Assembly: GCA_964511265.1 (NCBI GenBank)
Contig: CAZEES010000003.1
Coordinates: forward strand, 1-64,000
Direction of reading: 5' to 3'
DNA length: 64,000 nucleotides
Origin: Nitrosopelagicus sp964511265
GTDB lineage: Archaea > Thermoproteota > Nitrososphaeria > Nitrososphaerales > Nitrosopumilaceae
Made by a program: the position numbers and the translations under genes. The notes beneath the pieces were generated by a model, which saw only the letters and a list, made by a program, of their open reading frames with translations, did not search any database and was not told the DNA's origin. This document shows positions 60,826 to 64,000 of the stretch, in pieces (position 1 is the first letter of the stretch; each line of letters begins with the position of its first letter).

Positions 60826-61382
60826 TATAAAATCTCCTCAAGAATTGAGGTTTTGATCTCGTCTTCGTTGTTTCGTAATAATTCTTCAAAAGTTAAATCA
60901 AGTTCTTTGGTTCCATCACTATTTTCAGCAACAATTCCTCCTAGTGTTTGGATTGTAGAACCAAGTGTAACATCAGAATCATTGAAGAGTGATTTATCCT
61001 CTTCTTTAAAATGAATTGTGATGTTTTCTCCTAGAGCATTTTTTGAAGTTTTGATCATCTTTTCTAAGACATTTTTGTATTCTGGATTTTTGGTATATTT
61101 TTCAAGATCTTTTTTTATAATTTCAAATGTTGAATCTAGGTTTTTGTTGATTGCATCAAATAAGATTTTCTTAGCTTCTAATTTTCCTCCTTCAAGAATT
61201 CGAGCTTCCTCTCTATCAGATCTTGATTTTGCTTCTTTCTCATAATTATCTTTGAGTTCTTGAATTACAGTATTTTTTTTGTCTTCAATCTCAGATTTTT
61301 TATCATTTAATTCCTTTTCTAGCGTACTCATGTCACTTTTTTTTCTACTTTCTATTTCTTGTATGAAAATCTCGATACTCAT
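60825..61382 (-). CDS. atpE: A/V-type ATP synthase subunit E (peripheral stalk), set 1
   Basis: 185 residues: an N-terminal coiled coil (ELNDKKSEIEDKKNTVIQEL) and a C-terminal globular head (LGSTIQTLGGIVAENSDGTKEL). It anchors the A3B3 head through the stalk with H. Nine bases after atpK. Confidence 0.93.
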   Translation of the reverse strand: MSIEIFIQEIESRKKSDMSTLEKELNDKKSEIEDKKNTVIQELKDNYEKEAKSRSDREEARILEGGKLEAKKILFDAINKNLDSTFEIIKKDLEKYTKNPEYKNVLEKMIKTSKNALGENITIHFKEEDKSLFNDSDVTLGSTIQTLGGIVAENSDGTKELDLTFEELLRNNEDEIKTSILEEIL

Positions 61383-61391
61383 GAGATTCTC

Positions 61392-61730
61392 CTACAAGAT
61401 ATCTAGCAAGAGAATTATTCCCAGAACGAATCCAATTATCCAAAGTGTTTCAGGAATAACAAAGAAGAATAAGACCTGACCAAATTTCTCTGGTTTTTCA
61501 GCTATAATTCCCATACCTGCTGCACCTATTCCTTGTTGTGCATTACCAGTTCCGATAAGACCTCCTGCTATGGCAATTGCTGCGGCTAATGCCAGAATTG
61601 GTTTTGTTAGATCTCCACCAGTAGAACCTTCTGCTGCAAATACTTCAGTTGGAGAGAAAACGGTAAATAGTAAAAGTACTCCTCCAAATACCCCAATCCC
61701 TACTCGGGAAGATTTGGAAAGTGAAAACAT
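61392..61730 (-). CDS. atpK: A/V-type ATP synthase proteolipid K (c-ring), set 1
   Basis: 112 residues from the ATG at 61730 (a GTG directly precedes it). A signal-like segment (about 1-32, ending VFAAEG) is followed by two membrane helices. The ion-binding Glu is in FFVIPETLWII. The loop GNAQQGIGAAGMGIIAEKPEKFG is of the euryarchaeal/V-type kind. It differs strongly from the second proteolipid at 61874. It heads the set 1 operon and has its own TATA box. Confidence 0.93.
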   Translation of the reverse strand: MFSLSKSSRVGIGVFGGVLLLFTVFSPTEVFAAEGSTGGDLTKPILALAAAIAIAGGLIGTGNAQQGIGAAGMGIIAEKPEKFGQVLFFFVIPETLWIIGFVLGIILLLDIL

Positions 61731-61752
61731 CACTTTGAGGATCCAGTTGATC

Positions 61753-61758
61753 TTTATA
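61753..61758 (-). promoter_or_regulatory. TATA box of the set 1 ATPase operon
   Basis: TATAAA on the minus strand begins 28 bases before the atpK ATG at 61730. It marks a leaderless promoter for the ten-gene K-E-C-F-A-B-D-x-H-I run. Confidence 0.65.
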
Positions 61759-61873
61759 GGAATTATCTTCCCTGAAAAATTTAAAAATATGTTTCAACAT
61801 AATGATTGTTTAGAAAAAATTTCGATAAAATAGCGATCAGAATAAAATAAAAATTTAAAAAATTTCTCTGTGA

Positions 61874-62191
61874 TTATTGTCCTAATATAATGAACATCAT
61901 TACGATACCATAGATAGCAATTGATTCTACCATTCCGATAAAGATGAACACTTTAGACTGTAATGCTGGGTTTTCAGTAATTACTGCTAAACCTGCAGAA
62001 CCGACATAACCTAAACCAATTCCTGCACCCATTGCTGCAAGTCCAAATGCAAGTCCTGCACCGATTAGTTTTGATCCATCGGACAATCCTCCTGCTGGCG
62101 ATGCCTCTTCTGCAAATGCAACAGTGCCTAAGCCTGAAACAGAAACTGCAAGAGTCGCAAGTAGTAAAATTGAGAGTGGTTTCATTTTCAT
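61874..62191 (-). CDS. A/V-type ATP synthase proteolipid K' (c-ring), set 2
   Basis: 105 residues from the ATG at 62191. A cleavable signal-like N-terminus (to VAFAEEA) precedes two helices. The first has GAGIGLGYVGSAG, and the ion-binding Glu is in GMVESIAIYG. The first-helix position that is often Gln in sodium-binding rings is Leu here, hinting at proton use. It belongs with the B'-D' genes upstream rather than set 1. A TATA box 28 bases upstream favours this start over 62212. Confidence 0.9.
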   Translation of the reverse strand: MKMKPLSILLLATLAVSVSGLGTVAFAEEASPAGGLSDGSKLIGAGLAFGLAAMGAGIGLGYVGSAGLAVITENPALQSKVFIFIGMVESIAIYGIVMMFIILGQ

Positions 62192-62211
62192 TTTTTGAAA
62201 TCTAGAGACCA

Positions 62212-62219
62212 TATTTAAA
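62212..62219 (-). promoter_or_regulatory. TATA box of set 2 proteolipid gene
   Basis: TTTAAATA on the minus strand begins 28 bases before the ATG at 62191. The proteolipid can therefore be transcribed independently of the B'-D' genes, which suits its high copy number in the ring. Confidence 0.6.
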
Positions 62220-62235
62220 CCAACACCTAATTTTA

Positions 62236-62367
62236 TCAGATCTGATCCAGAGTTTTCTTTTTTGCAGATTTTAATTGATCTTTAATTGTTTTTGCAGAAT
62301 TTTCATATTCTTGATCTAAAGTTTTTTTAGATTTTTCAAGTAGTCTTTTTATTTCATCTTTTGCCAT
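62236..62367 (-). CDS. 43-residue charged coiled-coil protein in ATPase set 2
   Basis: The product begins MAKDEIKRLLEKSKKTLDQE and is wholly helical, rich in Lys, Glu and Asp. Its ATG (62367) directly abuts the atpD' stop. It could be a short peripheral-stalk or assembly factor; no family is recognised. Its position matches that of the different 43-residue gene after atpD in set 1. Confidence 0.5.
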   Translation of the reverse strand: MAKDEIKRLLEKSKKTLDQEYENSAKTIKDQLKSAKKKTLDQI

Positions 62368-63000
62368 TTACTGTCTTTTCTCCATTGAAGCTTTCACTTT
62401 TTTTAACCTTGCGAATTCTTCTCTTTCTCTTTCTTCTAATGTTGCTAGTATAAATCGAACTCTTTGTTTGTATTGAGGAATGATGACATTTTCCAAGGCG
62501 TTTAGTAGTTTTTGCGTCTTTTCAAGTGCTTTTGCGAGACTAAATATTGAATTTTCAAATTCAGCGGCCTTGCAGATCTTTGGAAGTAAATCTTTGATTA
62601 GTTTTGCACCACGATCAATAGATGCATTGGTATCTGCAAATCCATATGGAATTGATTTTGTATCTTTTTCAGTAACGCTTAACACAGGAATAGTTACATC
62701 AACTACACGTTTTACATCAGAATCTACCTCCATAACACCAGGGGTTGATTGTGCTACAGAATCAACTGTTCCTACTCCTAGAGATAGGTATGATTCGTTA
62801 ACTGATTGGTAGATTTCCTGTAAAGGTTCCCAAATTCCACCTCTAGTTTTTTGTGCTTCAGTAATCATTTCTTCAATATTTTTTAGTAAAACTTTACGTT
62901 TGTCATCTAGAATTTTTTGTACCATTGAAGCAACTTGGTTAGAACGTTTGTATTTGAACAACTCAATTTTTGTTGCTGTGACGTTTTGTCCAAATGACAT
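62368..63000 (-). CDS. A/V-type ATP synthase subunit D', set 2
   Basis: 210 residues of the D rotor family. The N-terminus is NVTATKIELFKYKRSNQVA and the C-terminal helix is ALENVIIPQYKQRVRFILAT. It is much diverged from set 1 AtpD, whose N-terminus is of the TRLEYL kind. Five bases after atpB'. Confidence 0.88.
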   Translation of the reverse strand: MSFGQNVTATKIELFKYKRSNQVASMVQKILDDKRKVLLKNIEEMITEAQKTRGGIWEPLQEIYQSVNESYLSLGVGTVDSVAQSTPGVMEVDSDVKRVVDVTIPVLSVTEKDTKSIPYGFADTNASIDRGAKLIKDLLPKICKAAEFENSIFSLAKALEKTQKLLNALENVIIPQYKQRVRFILATLEEREREEFARLKKVKASMEKRQ

Positions 63001-63005
63001 TAGAA

Positions 63006-64000
63006 TTATTCCTTGTAGTATTGTTCTACGTATTTGTCTTTAACTTTGGTTAATTCATTCTTTGGAAGTTTAGAGACACAGTTCCATTGTAATCCTAATG
63101 TTTCTTCAATTGTTCTATCTTCGTCAATTGCTTGTGACAAGAATTTCTTTTCAAATTCATCACCAAAATTCATGTAATTAAGATCAACAGGGGTTAGTCC
63201 TGCTTTTCCCACGATTCCTGCAAGGGCTCTAACTTCCTGAGCACGGGAATATGCATCATAGTTTTGATTAGATATTTCCTGATGATCAGCACGTGTACTT
63301 CCTTCACCAATTCCATCTTTCATGATTCTGCTAAGGCTCATCAAGATGTTGATAGGTGGATAAACTCCTTGTCTAAATAAATCTCGTCCAAGTACAAGTT
63401 GTCCTTCTGTAATGTATCCAGTAAGGTCTGGAATTGGATGTGTGATATCATCAGATGGCATGGTTAGGATTGGCATTTGAGTTACACTTCCTTTTTTACC
63501 TCTTAGTCTTCCTGCTCGTTCATAAATTGTAGAAAGATCAGTGTAAAGATAGCCAGGATAGCCTTTTCTTCCTGGTACTTCCTCTCGTGCAGCACTAATT
63601 TCACGAAGTGCTTCAGCATAGTTTGTCATATCAGTTAGAATAACGAGTACGTGCATTCCCAAGTCATATGCAAGATATTCTGCCACAGTTAATGCCACTC
63701 TAGGTGTGATAATTCTCTCAATTGCAGGATCGTCTGCAAGATTCAAAAATAGTACACTTCTTTTTAGTGCACCAGATTCTTCTAAACTTCTTTTGAAATA
63801 TTCTGCTTCGCTGTATTGCACACCAATTGCTGCAAAGACTACAGCAAACTCATCTTTTGTTCCAACAATTGCTGCTTGACGTGCAATTTGTGCGGCCAAG
63901 ATATTATGTGACATACCAGAGCCGGAAAATATTGGGAGTTTTTGTCCTCTTACCAAAGTGAGCATTCCATCAATTACAGAAACGCCTGTTTGGATGAAAT
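63006..64000 (-). CDS. A/V-type ATP synthase subunit B', set 2 (5' end outside window)
   Basis: The C-terminal 330 or so residues of a B subunit, with VRGQKLPIFSGSGMSHN, LTDMTNYAEALREISAAREE and PLTGYITEGQ-type segments. It is clearly homologous to set 1 AtpB but with many differences (for example FRQGVYPPINILMSLSRI against LHRNNVQPPVDVLTSLSRL). The frame stays open to the right edge, so the gene and probably subunit A' continue beyond it. Confidence 0.94.
   Translation of the reverse strand, partial: FIQTGVSVIDGMLTLVRGQKLPIFSGSGMSHNILAAQIARQAAIVGTKDEFAVVFAAIGVQYSEAEYFKRSLEESGALKRSVLFLNLADDPAIERIITPRVALTVAEYLAYDLGMHVLVILTDMTNYAEALREISAAREEVPGRKGYPGYLYTDLSTIYERAGRLRGKKGSVTQMPILTMPSDDITHPIPDLTGYITEGQLVLGRDLFRQGVYPPINILMSLSRIMKDGIGEGSTRADHQEISNQNYDAYSRAQEVRALAGIVGKAGLTPVDLNYMNFGDEFEKKFLSQAIDEDRTIEETLGLQWNCVSKLPKNELTKVKDKYVEQYYKE

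Overview
The window is chromosomal DNA of an AT-rich archaeon and fits a marine, Nitrosopumilus-like ammonia-oxidising member of the Thaumarchaeota (Nitrososphaeria). Archaeal markers are a group II chaperonin, TFE, L44e, S27e, S19e, NAC, Nep1, Trm56, RNase P protein 4, PDCD5, archaeal CobY and GTP cyclohydrolase III, and an A/V-type ATP synthase. The thaumarchaeal signature is secreted copper proteins with PEFG-type and CFI-box C-termini, a CopC/CopD fusion, repeated W-rich secreted modules and a B12-dependent ribonucleotide reductase. Many genes have a TATA-like box 27-30 bases before the start codon, the mark of leaderless transcripts. No transposase, prophage, CRISPR array or rRNA was seen.

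Layout. 1-4.4 kb: partial ROK kinase, a large hairpin, thermosome, adenine deaminase. 4.5-9.2 kb: L44e-S27e, then the convergent late-cobalamin operon cobD-cobQ-cbiB-cobS-cobY, whose CobQ lacks its glutaminase half. 9.2-20.9 kb: mostly housekeeping genes (asd, Lrp, ctaB, UbiD, zinc-ribbon repeat protein, NAC, PhoU-like, HflX, Trm56, TFE) plus a RuvC-like gene with no visible standard start. 20.9-25.2 kb: riboflavin genes mixing archaeal early enzymes with a bacterial-type riboflavin synthase and an embedded amidohydrolase. 25.2-31.6 kb: HpcH/CitE lyase, a second MDR reductase, PDCD5-S19e, tiny zinc proteins, a cupredoxin, tRNA-Gly, RNase P protein 4 and Nep1. 31.6-38 kb: a secreted TIM-barrel-like protein, the B12-dependent ribonucleotide reductase nrdJ, and directly upstream a 692-residue winged-helix/ATP-cone/NrdD-like protein, with two palindromes in the gap between them. 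38-41.9 kb: thiolase-DUF35 pair, nitrilase, tautomerase, rhomboid protease. 41.9-51.4 kb: an island of exported and copper-related proteins. 51.4-53 kb: divergent pyrB/pyrI. 53-64 kb: two different A/V-type ATPase gene sets side by side, one complete (K-E-C-F-A-B-D-x-H-I) and one running off the window (B'-D'-x'-K').

How the parts connect. The cobalamin operon makes the cofactor that NrdJ needs, and the HTH/ATP-cone/NrdD-like protein is a candidate nucleotide-sensing regulator of nrdJ. The cupredoxins and CopC/CopD protein fit the heavy copper use of archaeal ammonia oxidation. The thiolase, MDR reductases and HpcH/CitE lyase fit CoA-ester carbon metabolism. The most notable leads are that putative regulator with its palindromes, the doubled ATPase loci (with an apparent AUU start for atpD and unnamed 43-residue genes in both sets), the amidohydrolase in the riboflavin operon, and the half-length CobQ.
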